Source: Lachnoclostridium sp. An76
GTDB lineage: Bacteria > Bacillota > Clostridia > Lachnospirales > Lachnospiraceae
Length of the DNA: 64,000 nt
Direction: 5' to 3'
NCBI RefSeq assembly: GCF_002161355.1
Contig: NZ_NFHL01000002.1
Location: 372,001-436,000 of the forward strand
This document shows, piece after piece, positions 39,553 to 47,936 of this stretch. The notes beneath the pieces were generated by a model, which saw only the letters and a program-made list of their open reading frames with translations, had not been told where the DNA came from and did not search any database. A program made the translations under genes and the position numbers. Every line of letters starts with the position of its first letter. Position 1 is the first letter of the stretch.

Positions 39553-40380
39553 ATGGAGAAAAGAAAGTTACAATGGCACCCTGCTTTTGGCGCAGCGCTC
39601 CGCATTACCCTGAAAGATGAAATGGAATTTCTGGAAATGCAGGAAGAATATCTGCTGAGCAAAAAGCCGCCTCAGATTGATATACTTATTGTCAAAAAGC
39701 TGCGGGATCGTCCCATTAAGAAAGCCATAGGCAAAATATTCCGCCAGCATAACATTATTGAATATAAAGCTCCCGGCGATTATCTCAGTATCAATGATTT
39801 CTACAAAGTGTACGGCTATACCTGCTTTTACCAATCCAACACTGACAGGATAAAGGAAATCGATCCGGAGGAGCTGACGATCACATTTGCCTGCAGCCGC
39901 TATCCGCGTGAAATGCTGAAGCATCTCGCAGAAGTCCGCGGAATACATGCAGAAAACCGGGATAAAGGAATCTATTATCTGATCGGAGATGCGATTCCCA
40001 TGCAGCTTCTGATCACTCAAGAATTGACACAGGAAGAAAACTTCTGGCTGAAGAATCTCCGAATGGATCTGAAAGCCGGCAGGGAAATCCAAAATATCGT
40101 GGCAAAATATGAACAGAACAGACACTCAAAGGACTATGCCGCTGTGATGGACCTGATCACGCGGGCAAATTGGAAAGAAATGGAGGCTGATCGAAAAATG
40201 TGTGATGCTTTAAAAGAACTCTTTGCGGAAGAGCTGAAGGAAGAAAATGAGAAGGGGATGGAGCGCGGTATCCATCTCGCGAAACTTATCTTCAAGCTGT
40301 CTGCCCAGGGCAGCTCAGATGAAGAGATTGCCGAAAAATGTGATCTTCCTTTAGAACAGGTACGGGAGATCCTGGAATAA
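39553..40380 (+). CDS. PD-(D/E)XK-type protein of a Lachnospiraceae-rich family
   Basis: 275 residues; AGGAG lies four bases before ATG 39553. The nuclease-like core is IDILIVKKLRDRP, then HNIIEYKAPGDYLSINDFYK, that is D ... E-x-K spacing as in PD-(D/E)XK enzymes. The C-terminal third is helical (YEQNRHSKDYAAVMDLITRA) and ends in a small helix-turn-helix-like motif (GSSDEEIAEKCDLPLEQVREIL). Members are often multi-copy and mislabelled as metabolic enzymes. The gene looks intact, unlike the two Rpn-type relics in this window. A DNA-cutting or recombination role is inferred from the fold only. Confidence 0.65.
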   Translation: MEKRKLQWHPAFGAALRITLKDEMEFLEMQEEYLLSKKPPQIDILIVKKLRDRPIKKAIGKIFRQHNIIEYKAPGDYLSINDFYKVYGYTCFYQSNTDRIKEIDPEELTITFACSRYPREMLKHLAEVRGIHAENRDKGIYYLIGDAIPMQLLITQELTQEENFWLKNLRMDLKAGREIQNIVAKYEQNRHSKDYAAVMDLITRANWKEMEADRKMCDALKELFAEELKEENEKGMERGIHLAKLIFKLSAQGSSDEEIAEKCDLPLEQVREILE

Positions 40381-40385
40381 ACTCC

Positions 40386-40419
40386 AGGGGGCTGCTGTTA
40401 CACGATACAGCAGCCCCCT
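40386..40419. terminator. Bidirectional terminator
   Basis: Perfect 13-bp stem AGGGGGCTGCTGT / ACAGCAGCCCCCT with an eight-base loop, between the convergent PD-(D/E)XK gene and the acetyltransferase-ACT gene. CTTCTCATTTT follows on the plus strand. Confidence 0.75.
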
Positions 40420-40432
40420 CTTCTCATTTTCA

Positions 40433-41251
40433 TCAGAAAATCTCATATCCCGCAAGTCTAAGTACTTCTATCGCCTTCTCAAAATTCTCCTTCTTCGTCA
40501 AAATATAATCCGTATTGTAAGTGGATACCGCAAAAATCCCGATTCCATTCTCCGCCATCAGCGCCGAGAGCTTCGCAAGTATCCCGATCAGGGAAAAATC
40601 CAGCGTTCCCTGAATCCGAAATGCCTTCCATCCGTCATCGTGGTCGATCACATTCCCTGGTATATCGTCTGTAATACATACCAATGAACACTCTTCATCT
40701 GTTTTACCGAGGAAGCAGTATTCGCTCCCCAGATCAGTCTGAGAATAATCCTTCACTCTGCATACCGAAAATTCGTAATCTATTTTTTCTATCTTCATTT
40801 CCGCCTCCTGCAGTTTCATTTTTAAATAAACCATATCAACAAGCTGTATGCCTCCCTCATAGATAGGATGATCGTAATGATCCGTGAAAAAGTTCCGGAC
40901 CACATGAGACCTGCGGAACCCGCATTTCTCATAAAACGGCACTGTGGCAGGACTGTCCCCTGTGCCCACGTACAGAACCTTAAAGAGGTCTCTGTATGAA
41001 TCTGCCACAAACCGGATCATGTGCCTGCCGTATCCCTTCCCCTGAGATTCCGGGATGACCGCCAGATTTTTGATCTCCAGGGCGCCGTTTCCCTCATCCG
41101 TCACAACGCACACTGCCTTCACACCGCCATCCTCCAGGACGTACATATCCCCTCTCTCAAGATATTGGTCTATCATATCCTCCTGCTCGTCCGCCAGAAG
41201 AAGCAGGGGCAGGTATTCTTTTTTGTCTGTTTCTACTTTCCTGATCTCCAT
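40433..41251 (-). CDS. GNAT acetyltransferase fused to an ACT domain
   Basis: 272 residues from ATG 41251 with AGGAAG six bases upstream. The N-terminal half is a GNAT domain (LEIKNLAVIPESQGKGYGRHMI, ATVPFYEKCGFRRS). After residue about 147 an ACT-type regulatory domain follows (MKIEKIDYEFSVCRVKDYSQ, AFRIQGTLDFSLIGILAKLS, GIFAVSTYNTDYILTKK). ACT proteins with this sequence usually occur alone at about 130 residues. The two domains are joined in frame by KMKLQEAE. ACT domains bind amino acids, so the transferase may be allosterically controlled (inference). Confidence 0.82.
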   Translation of the reverse strand: MEIRKVETDKKEYLPLLLLADEQEDMIDQYLERGDMYVLEDGGVKAVCVVTDEGNGALEIKNLAVIPESQGKGYGRHMIRFVADSYRDLFKVLYVGTGDSPATVPFYEKCGFRRSHVVRNFFTDHYDHPIYEGGIQLVDMVYLKMKLQEAEMKIEKIDYEFSVCRVKDYSQTDLGSEYCFLGKTDEECSLVCITDDIPGNVIDHDDGWKAFRIQGTLDFSLIGILAKLSALMAENGIGIFAVSTYNTDYILTKKENFEKAIEVLRLAGYEIF

Positions 41252-41268
41252 AGATCTTCCTATACACA

Positions 41269-41883
41269 TTATTCCGGCAGTATACTCACCTTATCTCCCT
41301 CGATCAGTATCGCCTGGTGATCATCGATGGCCTTTAAGCCCAGCTCTGACGAATACCTCTCAATGATCGCATTTGCTGCGGGTCCCATCTCCGGGTGCTC
41401 CAGATGCGGGACCACATAGAAATCCACCAGCCCCATTCCCGTATAATCTGTCAGCTCCGGCGCCTTCCCGGGGACATCCATCTCTGCAGAATATCCAATA
41501 TCCGGGCAGGCCGCGATCGCCCCGGCGGACTCACCGATATAGAGCTTCCCTTTTGCCGCTTCCCGGGCAATGATCCGATCCGCGCCTGAGCGCTTCAGCT
41601 CCTGGAGCAGGAAAAATGTGTTCCCGCCTCCCACAAAGATCATATCATTCTTCGTCAGCTTTTCCCTGACAGTTTCTTCGGAAGCGGCTGAAACCTCCAG
41701 CTCATCGACAGTCAGCCCCAGTTCCTCCAGCATCCTTGTCTCCGCTTCCGCCATCCCCTCGATCTCTTCCGCGATCGCCGCAGTCGGGATGTAGGTCACT
41801 GTTTTTCCATTCAGATCCGGCTCTGCCCTTTTCAGCAGATCAGTCACATTACATAACATGGATACCAGTAATATTTTTTTCAT
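41269..41883 (-). CDS. pepE: Peptidase E-like protein (S51 family)
   Basis: 204 residues. The nucleophile serine lies in IGESAGAIAACPD, and the earlier FVGGGNTFFLLQEL is typical of the alpha-aspartyl dipeptidase/cyanophycinase family. It should be a cytoplasmic serine peptidase acting on Asp-containing dipeptides, though this subgroup is poorly studied. The gene lies 17 bases before the acetyltransferase-ACT gene in the same direction. Confidence 0.8.
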   Translation of the reverse strand: MKKILLVSMLCNVTDLLKRAEPDLNGKTVTYIPTAAIAEEIEGMAEAETRMLEELGLTVDELEVSAASEETVREKLTKNDMIFVGGGNTFFLLQELKRSGADRIIAREAAKGKLYIGESAGAIAACPDIGYSAEMDVPGKAPELTDYTGMGLVDFYVVPHLEHPEMGPAANAIIERYSSELGLKAIDDHQAILIEGDKVSILPE

Positions 41884-41940
41884 AAGCCCCAGAGCCCCCT
41901 GTTCAAAATTTCCTGTACTTATTCTTTGCCACTGTGATTG

Positions 41941-42615
41941 TTATTTATCATAATAGAACTCTGTCCACTTCCCCTTATAAGACCGGCACGGCAGGTACGG
42001 GTGCTTCTCTCCCCGCAGCTCCCCGCGTTTCAGCGCGGCAGCATCTTCCAGGTTCCGCCCGATATACTCCGGTCTGATAGGATACTCATGGTGACAGGGA
42101 ATGATCGTCTCAACCTGACCGGCGAGAGCGCACAGCTTCCGCTGGCTCTCTATATACAGATCCAGATCCCGGTGCGCCCCGAACATGTAGATTGGTCCCG
42201 CCTTCTGTACAGAATCGCCCGGGAGCAGCAGCTTTTTCTCCCGGTCAAAAAACGCAGTGCTTCCATATGTATGCCCCGGGATCTCGATCGTTTCCAGCCG
42301 ATAGCCGCCGCACTCGAAGACATCCCCCTCCCGCAGAGGCTCAAGACGCACATCTTCTTTTACCATATTCCAGTCCGCTTCATGGAGGCGGCAGCTCCCA
42401 AAATCCTTCAGTCCGCCTGCGTGATCGATATCCGCGTGTGTCATGATCACCTGGACCGGCAGGTCCGTGATACTCTGAACCGCCTCATATACATGGCTGT
42501 CCGGGAATCCTGTGTCGACCAGAAGCGCTTTCTTCTCTCCCACGATCAGGAACTGCCTCACTCGCCCGTCGTCCAGAATATAAAAGTTGTCCGTAAATAA
42601 TCGCACCTGTATCAT
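41941..42615 (-). CDS. Metallo-beta-lactamase-fold hydrolase
   Basis: 224 residues. The zinc-binding motif is MTHADIDHAGG (H-x-D-x-D-H form, the first His replaced in part), with further ligands in IEIPGHTYGS and IIPCHHEYPI. It resembles small thioesterase/glyoxalase-II-like hydrolases; the substrate is unknown. No close operon partner except the Cys-rich gene 21 bases upstream. Confidence 0.82.
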   Translation of the reverse strand: MIQVRLFTDNFYILDDGRVRQFLIVGEKKALLVDTGFPDSHVYEAVQSITDLPVQVIMTHADIDHAGGLKDFGSCRLHEADWNMVKEDVRLEPLREGDVFECGGYRLETIEIPGHTYGSTAFFDREKKLLLPGDSVQKAGPIYMFGAHRDLDLYIESQRKLCALAGQVETIIPCHHEYPIRPEYIGRNLEDAAALKRGELRGEKHPYLPCRSYKGKWTEFYYDK

Positions 42616-42636
42616 AATCTTGTCTCTCCATCCTTC

Positions 42637-42981
42637 TTATTGAAATTCTTTTTGAAATTCTTTCCGAAGAACCTCTTTCGGAGGCTCGATCTCATTAGCA
42701 ATAGAATGCTCTGTCAGCTCGGACAGGAGCCTGATCTTTTTATTAAGAATAGGTCTCATACAGTTGGGGACATGCTCCTGATGCGCGCGGTGGATCGCCA
42801 CGCACTCCTTGCAGTTGCCGTGATAACGGCAGGCTTTCTGACAGGGACAGTGATCTTTGTCCTTGTATTCCTCTCGGAACTGAGCTGCAAATTCTTCCTG
42901 AAGCCTCAGTCCCTCCTGCCGGTTTCCTTTGTGGAATTCTTTCATTGCGTCAAGCTCTTTCTGGTTACCTTCGATGATCAT
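42637..42981 (-). CDS. Small cysteine-rich protein of unknown function
   Basis: 114 residues. The centre holds a cluster CPCQKACRYHGNCKECVAIH followed by HVPNCM, six cysteines with two histidines that could bind zinc or an Fe-S centre. The N-terminus MIIEGNQKELDAMKEFHKGN is helical, and the tail repeats KEFQKEFQ. Similar short proteins are widespread and uncharacterised in gut Clostridia. It is followed closely by the MBL hydrolase gene. Confidence 0.6.
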   Translation of the reverse strand: MIIEGNQKELDAMKEFHKGNRQEGLRLQEEFAAQFREEYKDKDHCPCQKACRYHGNCKECVAIHRAHQEHVPNCMRPILNKKIRLLSELTEHSIANEIEPPKEVLRKEFQKEFQ

Positions 42982-43006
42982 TTATTTATCTCCTTTGTAT
43001 AATTTA

Positions 43007-43609
43007 CTAATGGAAAAATACCCTATACCATTTATACCCGATATAATAAAAGGTCTCCCTTGCCAGAAATGGGATTTTCGTCCTCAGACTGACATACCTC
43101 GTTGTCGGAGTCGGCGAGCTGTATGCCGTGATCCCCGCATCTTCCGCCAGCATCATCGCCCGTTTCATATGCAGGGGATCGCTGACGATGATCGCGGTCT
43201 TGTATCCGTTTTCTTCCATGATAACTTTGGAATTCTCCAGATTTTCCTGGGTAATCGAAGATTGATCTTCCATCAGGACAGCTTCCTCGGGAATTCCCTG
43301 AGAAAGAAGATATTTTTTTGCTGCCGATGCATCGGATTCCTCCGCCTCATCCGCTGTCCCGCCAGTCACGATCAGCCTGTCCACATACCCTTCCTCATAC
43401 AGGGTAATGCCGTGATTGATCCGTTCGCGATAAACCGGTGAGACCTCACCATTGTAAGTCTCAGCTCCCAGAATGATTGCCACATCTGCCCGGCATTTCT
43501 GATCTTCTGTGCTGAAGGAACAGATATCAAACACATTTTTCCCGATGTATATAGCAGAAAAGAGAAACAGCAGTATGAGAACTTTATATCTCGTTTTTAT
43601 CTTCTTCAT
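43007..43609 (-). CDS. DUF218/YdcF-SanA-like membrane-anchored protein
   Basis: 200 residues with one N-terminal membrane helix (YKVLILLFLFSAIYIGKNV). The DUF218 core follows: VAIILGAETYNGEVSPVYRE, RLIVTGGTADEAEESDASAA and VVSDPLHMKRAMMLAEDAGI. Proteins of this group act at the cell envelope, and SanA is linked to barrier function in enterics. It overlaps the upstream DUF1349 gene by four bases (ATGA), so the two are co-translated. Confidence 0.8.
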   Translation of the reverse strand: MKKIKTRYKVLILLFLFSAIYIGKNVFDICSFSTEDQKCRADVAIILGAETYNGEVSPVYRERINHGITLYEEGYVDRLIVTGGTADEAEESDASAAKKYLLSQGIPEEAVLMEDQSSITQENLENSKVIMEENGYKTAIIVSDPLHMKRAMMLAEDAGITAYSSPTPTTRYVSLRTKIPFLARETFYYIGYKWYRVFFH

Positions 43610-44217
43610 ACTTCATCCGGCTGCTGCCCGTCATGCGCCTTCCACTGGCACTCTGTCAGTTTCATATCAGAAAACACTGCCTTAAACGAAGAATCTTCCG
43701 GCGAGCAGGCGTAGATGCCGAACCGGATCTTCCCGTCCCCCTTCTGCATGTGGCAGATCCGCATCTGCTGAAAACGGATCCCGTCCGAAGAACACTCAAT
43801 ACAGTAGTCATCCTCTCTGCGGCTGAAACGGTACCACATTGATTTTACCGAGGCATCTATCACCGTGGTCGCCCAGTCCGAATACCCCTGATTCGTGACA
43901 ACGCTTCCCAGGTGCTGATACTCTTCATTCTCATATTCCACCGACCCTTTCAGCCAGTTCTCACTGTCCAGGTACATCACGATTCCACACTGGTCAAACC
44001 TGTGATGGCTTTCCCGGAAATCTGTCTTTACGATAAAGCTGAAATACTTTTCCTCTGTCTCCATCTGAAATACCGGAGCATTGTCATTGCGGAAGTGATA
44101 GTAAGTCCTCTGCCACAGGTCCGTGTGTGGCTTTGTTGTGATCTCTATCACTCCGTCTTGGATGACGCAGCTTTCCGGTTCCCTTGTCCATTTGAATTTG
44201 CTCAGATCTATTTCCAT
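43606..44217 (-). CDS. DUF1349 concanavalin-like protein
   Basis: 203 residues; GGAGG lies six bases before ATG 44217. A beta-sandwich of the DUF1349 type: FKWTREPESCVIQDGVIEIT, TDLWQRTYYHFRNDNAPVF, CGIVMYLDSENWLKGSVEYE and GDGKIRFGIYACSPEDSSFKAVFSD. It has no signal peptide. Family members are thought to bind or modify carbohydrates, but no activity can be assigned. It is first of a two-gene unit with the DUF218 gene. Confidence 0.78.
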   Translation of the reverse strand: MEIDLSKFKWTREPESCVIQDGVIEITTKPHTDLWQRTYYHFRNDNAPVFQMETEEKYFSFIVKTDFRESHHRFDQCGIVMYLDSENWLKGSVEYENEEYQHLGSVVTNQGYSDWATTVIDASVKSMWYRFSRREDDYCIECSSDGIRFQQMRICHMQKGDGKIRFGIYACSPEDSSFKAVFSDMKLTECQWKAHDGQQPDEV

Positions 44218-44275
44218 TCCTATCCTCCACTGTTTTTCAGCCTGCTCCCTGCAATGCCTTTATTTCATTCATATT

Positions 44276-44689
44276 TTAGCGCCTTTCGTATCTGAGTTCC
44301 ACAATCCCATTGTAATTTCTCGTCTCCATAAGTCTTAATCCCAGTTCCTCCGGGAGCTCACCGAACAGTCTGACGCCTGCTCCCAGAAGAACGGGAATAA
44401 CCGAAATATAGAACCTGTCGATCATGCCCTCCTGCATCAGCTGCTCAGCAATACTTGCGCCGCCGCAGATCCAGATATCTTTTCCCTTCGTCTCTTTCAG
44501 ATTCCGAATCAAATCTGAAGGCACTTTATGAACAAATCTGATTTTCTCAGTAGACGTTTCTTCGCGGTGCGTGATCACATAAGTCATCAGATCTCCATAA
44601 ACCCATTCGTCCGGAGAAAGTTCTGTCATCACCTGGTGATAGGTCTTCCGGCCCATGACATCCTGCACAGACCGCCCTCCTCTTCTTCG
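44276..44689 (-). pseudogene. Dihydrofolate-reductase-like (RibD C-terminal) protein lacking its N-terminus
   Basis: The frame contains DVMGRKTYHQVMTEL, DIWICGGASIAEQLMQEGMID and RFYISVIPVLLGAGVRLFG, the last two thirds of a RibD/DHFR-fold reductase. The usual first 50 or so residues with the nucleotide-binding start are absent; they are replaced by sequence running out of the kinase fragment in another frame. A start at 44701 (MLLSRRRGG) would give only a truncated product. Confidence 0.7.
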
Positions 44690-45050
44690 ACTAAGCAACA
44701 TTCCTCAGCATCTTTAAGGAATTCCGGTGTTTTGGACCAGTATTTCACTCCCCAGTTTTCAAAATTCCATTCCTCCATATACTCATTGCACTCATAATCC
44801 ACATAATACAGCGTGCCGTCCTGCAGGATAAAATTTGTGGGGAAATAGTCGATATTTGTATTCGCGGCATAAAGCGGACCGCACATTGCTTTTACCTGCT
44901 CCAGGCAGGTTTCCGGAAGTCTGTCCTCCAGGACCATTTGGTAAACCGTATCTCCGTCTATATACTCTTTAATGATCCGTTCATTGTCTTTGTCAACGTC
45001 CAGCATCTTGGGAAGCGGAATGCCAATCCTTTTCAGGCGGTCATAGCCCT
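44690..45050 (-). pseudogene. C-terminal fragment of a small kinase-like protein
   Basis: In frame from about 45050: GYDRLKRIGIPLPKMLDVD, IIKEYIDGDT, AANTNIDYFPTNFILQDGT and YVDYECNEYMEEWNFENWG. This matches the C-terminal half of the Mn2+-dependent serine/threonine-kinase-like family. The N-terminal half is missing and the frame runs on at 3' into unrelated codons, ending at 44629. It is joined at both ends to other truncated genes. Confidence 0.65.
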
Positions 45051-45251
45051 GTCATAATCCTTCCCCGCCACATAGACATGATACTCATATGCCGCTGATG
45101 CATTTATAGACGGAACGCCGTGATACCGCCCCGGATTTGTAACCGGGTTGGATCTGGTGGTATATTCGATCTGGGGATCCGACAGCAGACTCTTTGTCCG
45201 TTGATACTCATTCAGATCCCAGGTGAGCAGAACCTCTCTTTTAAAAAACAT
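45033..45251 (-). pseudogene. Short DUF2007-like protein, probably truncated at its end
   Basis: 72 codons with AGGGGG upstream of ATG 45251. MFFKREVLLTWDLNEYQRTK and a final YEYHVYVAGKDYDRAM match small 'signal-transducing' proteins of about 75-85 residues. The last residues (TA) derive from the kinase fragment, whose frame begins here. The local word GYDR/DYDR is common to both proteins and marks the joint. Confidence 0.55.
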
Positions 45252-45326
45252 ACGAATCCCCCTTCCCGCTTCTGGAAACCTCTCCCGATTCCTGAGATTA
45301 TTGATCCGATCCTCATTGATCCGCTT

Positions 45327-45857
45327 TCATCCCAGCCGTCTTGCCAGATCATCCAGCCGTCCCATATCCATAAAATCCACTTTCTTCCCATAAGTCTCGA
45401 TTATAGCTCTTGTTTCTGCGCCCTGATCTTCCAGCGGCTTCTTTTTCACCTGATCGTAGAGCAGTTTCATCAAGGTCCGGTGCATGAAATTCAGCCGCGC
45501 GTAGTCGATGCCGCCTCTCAGATGATAGAATTCCGACTTTTCCCTCAGCGTTTCCGGTATCTGCCTCCCCGCGGACGTCCTGATATTCCTCACATATTTT
45601 TCATCCTCCGGATCAGCCAGCCCCACTGTGATCACTGTAAAACGCCGGCAGGCCGTGGGATCAATCTTCCTCACTGTCTTTGCCAGCCCCTTAACGCTGC
45701 CCGCATAGAGTCCCCCCAGATAGATGATCTTCTGATATCCGCCCAGATTTCCCGCCCTGTCATAAGGCACTGCATGCAGTCCCATCCGCTCTGCCAGCGC
45801 TTCTGCGTAAATTTTCGTTGTCCCGTAACAGCTTCCGTAAATAATGATCGTATCCAT
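45327..45857 (-). CDS. Flavodoxin-domain protein
   Basis: 176 residues from ATG 45857, with GGAGG upstream; the frame is open much further, but the flavodoxin fold starts here. MDTIIIYGSCYGTTKIYAEA is the FMN phosphate-binding loop, followed by KIIYLGGLYAGSVKGLAKTV and RFTVITVGLADPED. It resembles the protoporphyrinogen-oxidase-like (HemG-type) flavodoxin proteins. A redox role in the cytoplasm is likely; the partner is unknown. The MarR promoter lies about 100 bases upstream on the other strand. Confidence 0.78.
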   Translation of the reverse strand: MDTIIIYGSCYGTTKIYAEALAERMGLHAVPYDRAGNLGGYQKIIYLGGLYAGSVKGLAKTVRKIDPTACRRFTVITVGLADPEDEKYVRNIRTSAGRQIPETLREKSEFYHLRGGIDYARLNFMHRTLMKLLYDQVKKKPLEDQGAETRAIIETYGKKVDFMDMGRLDDLARRLG

Positions 45858-45958
45858 ACGCATTTCTCCTCCTGCTCCCATTATGCCAGACCCGGCATCC
45901 GATGTCACTGCTTTTCCTGCACTAATTTTCCCGGCACTAATTTTCATCAGGATCCTTC

Positions 45959-46021
45959 TTGACAACTTCCCGCACCACTTCTATAATCTTATTGTTTGAA
46001 TTCAAATTATTTGTATTCAAA
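45959..46021 (+). promoter_or_regulatory. Consensus promoter and twin MarR-type operators
   Basis: TTGACA (45959-45964), 17-base spacer, TATAAT (45982-45987): a full-consensus promoter for the marR gene. Two palindromic 12-mers follow, TTTGAATTCAAA (45995-46006) and TTTGTATTCAAA (46010-46021), covering the expected start point. Their placement suggests autorepression by the MarR protein encoded downstream. Confidence 0.75.
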
Positions 46022-46076
46022 TTATTATCAAGATTTAATCCGCAGCCATGGACGCTGCCGCAAAGGAGATGACACG

Positions 46077-46502
46077 ATGTCCCACTCATTTCACTATCTG
46101 ATCATGGCGGAACATTCTATATTTCAGAAGGAACTTCTCAACCGACTGAAAGACACCGGTCTGACGATCGGGCAGCCAAAAGTGCTTGACTACCTGAAAG
46201 ATCACGACGGCGCCGGGCAGAAAGACATTGCCCGGGGATGCCATATCGAGCCGGGCACGCTCACCACGATCCTGAACCGCATGGAAGACGCCGGACTTGT
46301 GGAGCGGCGCATGCTGAACGGGAACCGCCGCAGTCTCTATGTTTTTCTGACTGGAAAAGGAAAAGAACAGCTTAAGCCGGTGACAGAAGCATTCTCCGAG
46401 ATGGAAGAAGAAGCATTCCGCGGCATTTCCGAAACGGAACGGAAAACATTCATGGATCTGATGCTGCGGGTCTATGAGAATATCTCTTCAAGAAAGGATT
46501 GA
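46077..46502 (+). CDS. MarR-family transcriptional regulator
   Basis: 141 residues from ATG 46077 (AAGGAG nine bases upstream; the frame is open to 45996). Winged helix: ITIGQPKVLDYLKDHDGAGQ-like core, KDIARGCHIEPGTLTTILNRME recognition helix and wing ERRMLNGNRRSLYVFLTGKG. Dimerising small-molecule-responsive repressors of this family usually control themselves and the next gene. Here that is the membrane protein-kinase fusion, eight bases downstream. Confidence 0.88.
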   Translation: MSHSFHYLIMAEHSIFQKELLNRLKDTGLTIGQPKVLDYLKDHDGAGQKDIARGCHIEPGTLTTILNRMEDAGLVERRMLNGNRRSLYVFLTGKGKEQLKPVTEAFSEMEEEAFRGISETERKTFMDLMLRVYENISSRKD

Positions 46503-46509
46503 TCCAAAT

Positions 46510-47844
46510 ATGGAAAAACTAAAACGATATATTGTATTTCTGATCGGGCTTTTCATCAATTCACTGGGCGTCAGCCTGATCACAAAGGCGGATCTGGGCA
46601 CATCCCCGATCTCATCGATCCCATATGTGCTCAGCCTGAACTTTCCGTTTACACTGGGACAGTTCACGATCGCGTTCAGCCTTCTGCTGATACTGATCCA
46701 GCTCGTCATCCTGCGCAGGAATTTTAAGGCGGAGCATCTGCTGCAGATCCCGATCTCCATCCTGTTCGGATATTTCATCGACCTGACCATGGTCATGCTC
46801 TTTTTTGTGGATCCGCAGACCTATCTTTCTTCTGTGGTCTATCTGCTGATCGGGTGCGTGATCCTGGGATTCGGCGTATACACAGAAGTCCTCGCCGATG
46901 TGGCGATGCTCCCCGGCGAATCGTTCGTCCGTGCGGTGTCTTCCACATGGAAGACGGAATTCGGATCCACAAAAGTTGCTTTTGACGTGTCGCTGGCCGT
47001 CATCGCGGCAGTCCTTTCTCTCCTCTTCGCCCATCGCCTGGACGGGGTCAGAGAAGGGACGATCATCGCCGCTCTGCTCGTCGGTTTCATCGCCCGCCTG
47101 TTCGGACGCAGACTCGCCTTTCTCGGACCGCGTCTCTTCCGCACAAATGAGAAAAGTAGTGATGAACAAACTGCCGCAGCTTCGGCTTCGGAGGGTACTT
47201 CAGTTTCAGATAACTCTTCGTTTTCGGCAGATGATAAAGCTCCAGTGCCGTACAAGGTCATCGTGATCGGGCGCCAGTACGGAAGCGGCGGGCACGACAT
47301 CGGGAAAGAGCTCGCGGAAAAACTGGGATTTGCCTTCTACGACAATGAGATCATACAGATGACTGCAGGCTCCACTGGATATACACCGAAATTCGTGCAG
47401 GAGCACGAAGAAAATATAACGAACAGCTTCCTCTACGACCTTGTAAGCCAGATGTACATTTACTCCGATACCCGGGAAGCTCCCAGGGACGCCATCTTCG
47501 AATCCGAGGGAGAAGTCATCCACAGTCTCGCCGATCAGGGAAACTGTGTCATCCTCGGCAGATGCGCAGATTATTTTCTCCGTGACCGGCAAGACTGCCT
47601 GAAGATCTATCTCCACGCGCCGGAAGATTACCGTGTAAAACGGATCATGGATACGGAAGATCTGTCGGAAGAGGACGCCCGCCGGAAAGTACGCAGGATG
47701 GACCGCAGGCGTTCGGATAATTACCATTACTATACAAGACGGATCTGGGGACATTCCGGGAACTACGATCTTACAATTGACACAGGCATCGGCGCTGAGG
47801 CTGTGGAAGAGATCATCCGCCGTACTCTGGAATTAAAGCAATAA
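46510..47844 (+). CDS. YczE-like membrane protein fused to a cytidylate-kinase-like domain
   Basis: 444 residues from ATG 46510. Residues 1-205 are five membrane helices of the YczE/YitT type (FLIGLFINSLGVSLITKADL, GTSPISSIPYVLSLNFPFTL, VLADVAMLPGESFVRAVSS). A Ser/Ala/Asp-rich linker (about 210-247) leads to a cytidylate-kinase-like domain (VIVIGRQYGSGGHDIGKELA at about 253, ILGRCADYFLRDRQDCLKIY, RRMDRRRSDNYHYYT). The kinase domain of this family is often found alone. The product should have its kinase domain in the cytoplasm at the membrane. The substrate is unknown. It is cotranscribed with marR. Confidence 0.85.
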   Translation: MEKLKRYIVFLIGLFINSLGVSLITKADLGTSPISSIPYVLSLNFPFTLGQFTIAFSLLLILIQLVILRRNFKAEHLLQIPISILFGYFIDLTMVMLFFVDPQTYLSSVVYLLIGCVILGFGVYTEVLADVAMLPGESFVRAVSSTWKTEFGSTKVAFDVSLAVIAAVLSLLFAHRLDGVREGTIIAALLVGFIARLFGRRLAFLGPRLFRTNEKSSDEQTAAASASEGTSVSDNSSFSADDKAPVPYKVIVIGRQYGSGGHDIGKELAEKLGFAFYDNEIIQMTAGSTGYTPKFVQEHEENITNSFLYDLVSQMYIYSDTREAPRDAIFESEGEVIHSLADQGNCVILGRCADYFLRDRQDCLKIYLHAPEDYRVKRIMDTEDLSEEDARRKVRRMDRRRSDNYHYYTRRIWGHSGNYDLTIDTGIGAEAVEEIIRRTLELKQ

Positions 47845-47880
47845 TAGGAAAGTAACGTACTTTCGTGCTACGGAGATGTA

Positions 47881-47889
47881 TGATATACT
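47881..47889 (+). promoter_or_regulatory. Extended -10 promoter of the small toxin-like gene
   Basis: TGATATACT: an extended -10 (TG-N-TATACT) with only a weak -35. It predicts a start near 47896 and a leader of about 40 bases that carries a CCCCT / AGGGG pair masking the ribosome site. Confidence 0.5.
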
Positions 47890-47936
47890 GAAGAAGTTAC
47901 CGCCCCTATACTGGTATCAGGAAGGGGGTGTTTCTG

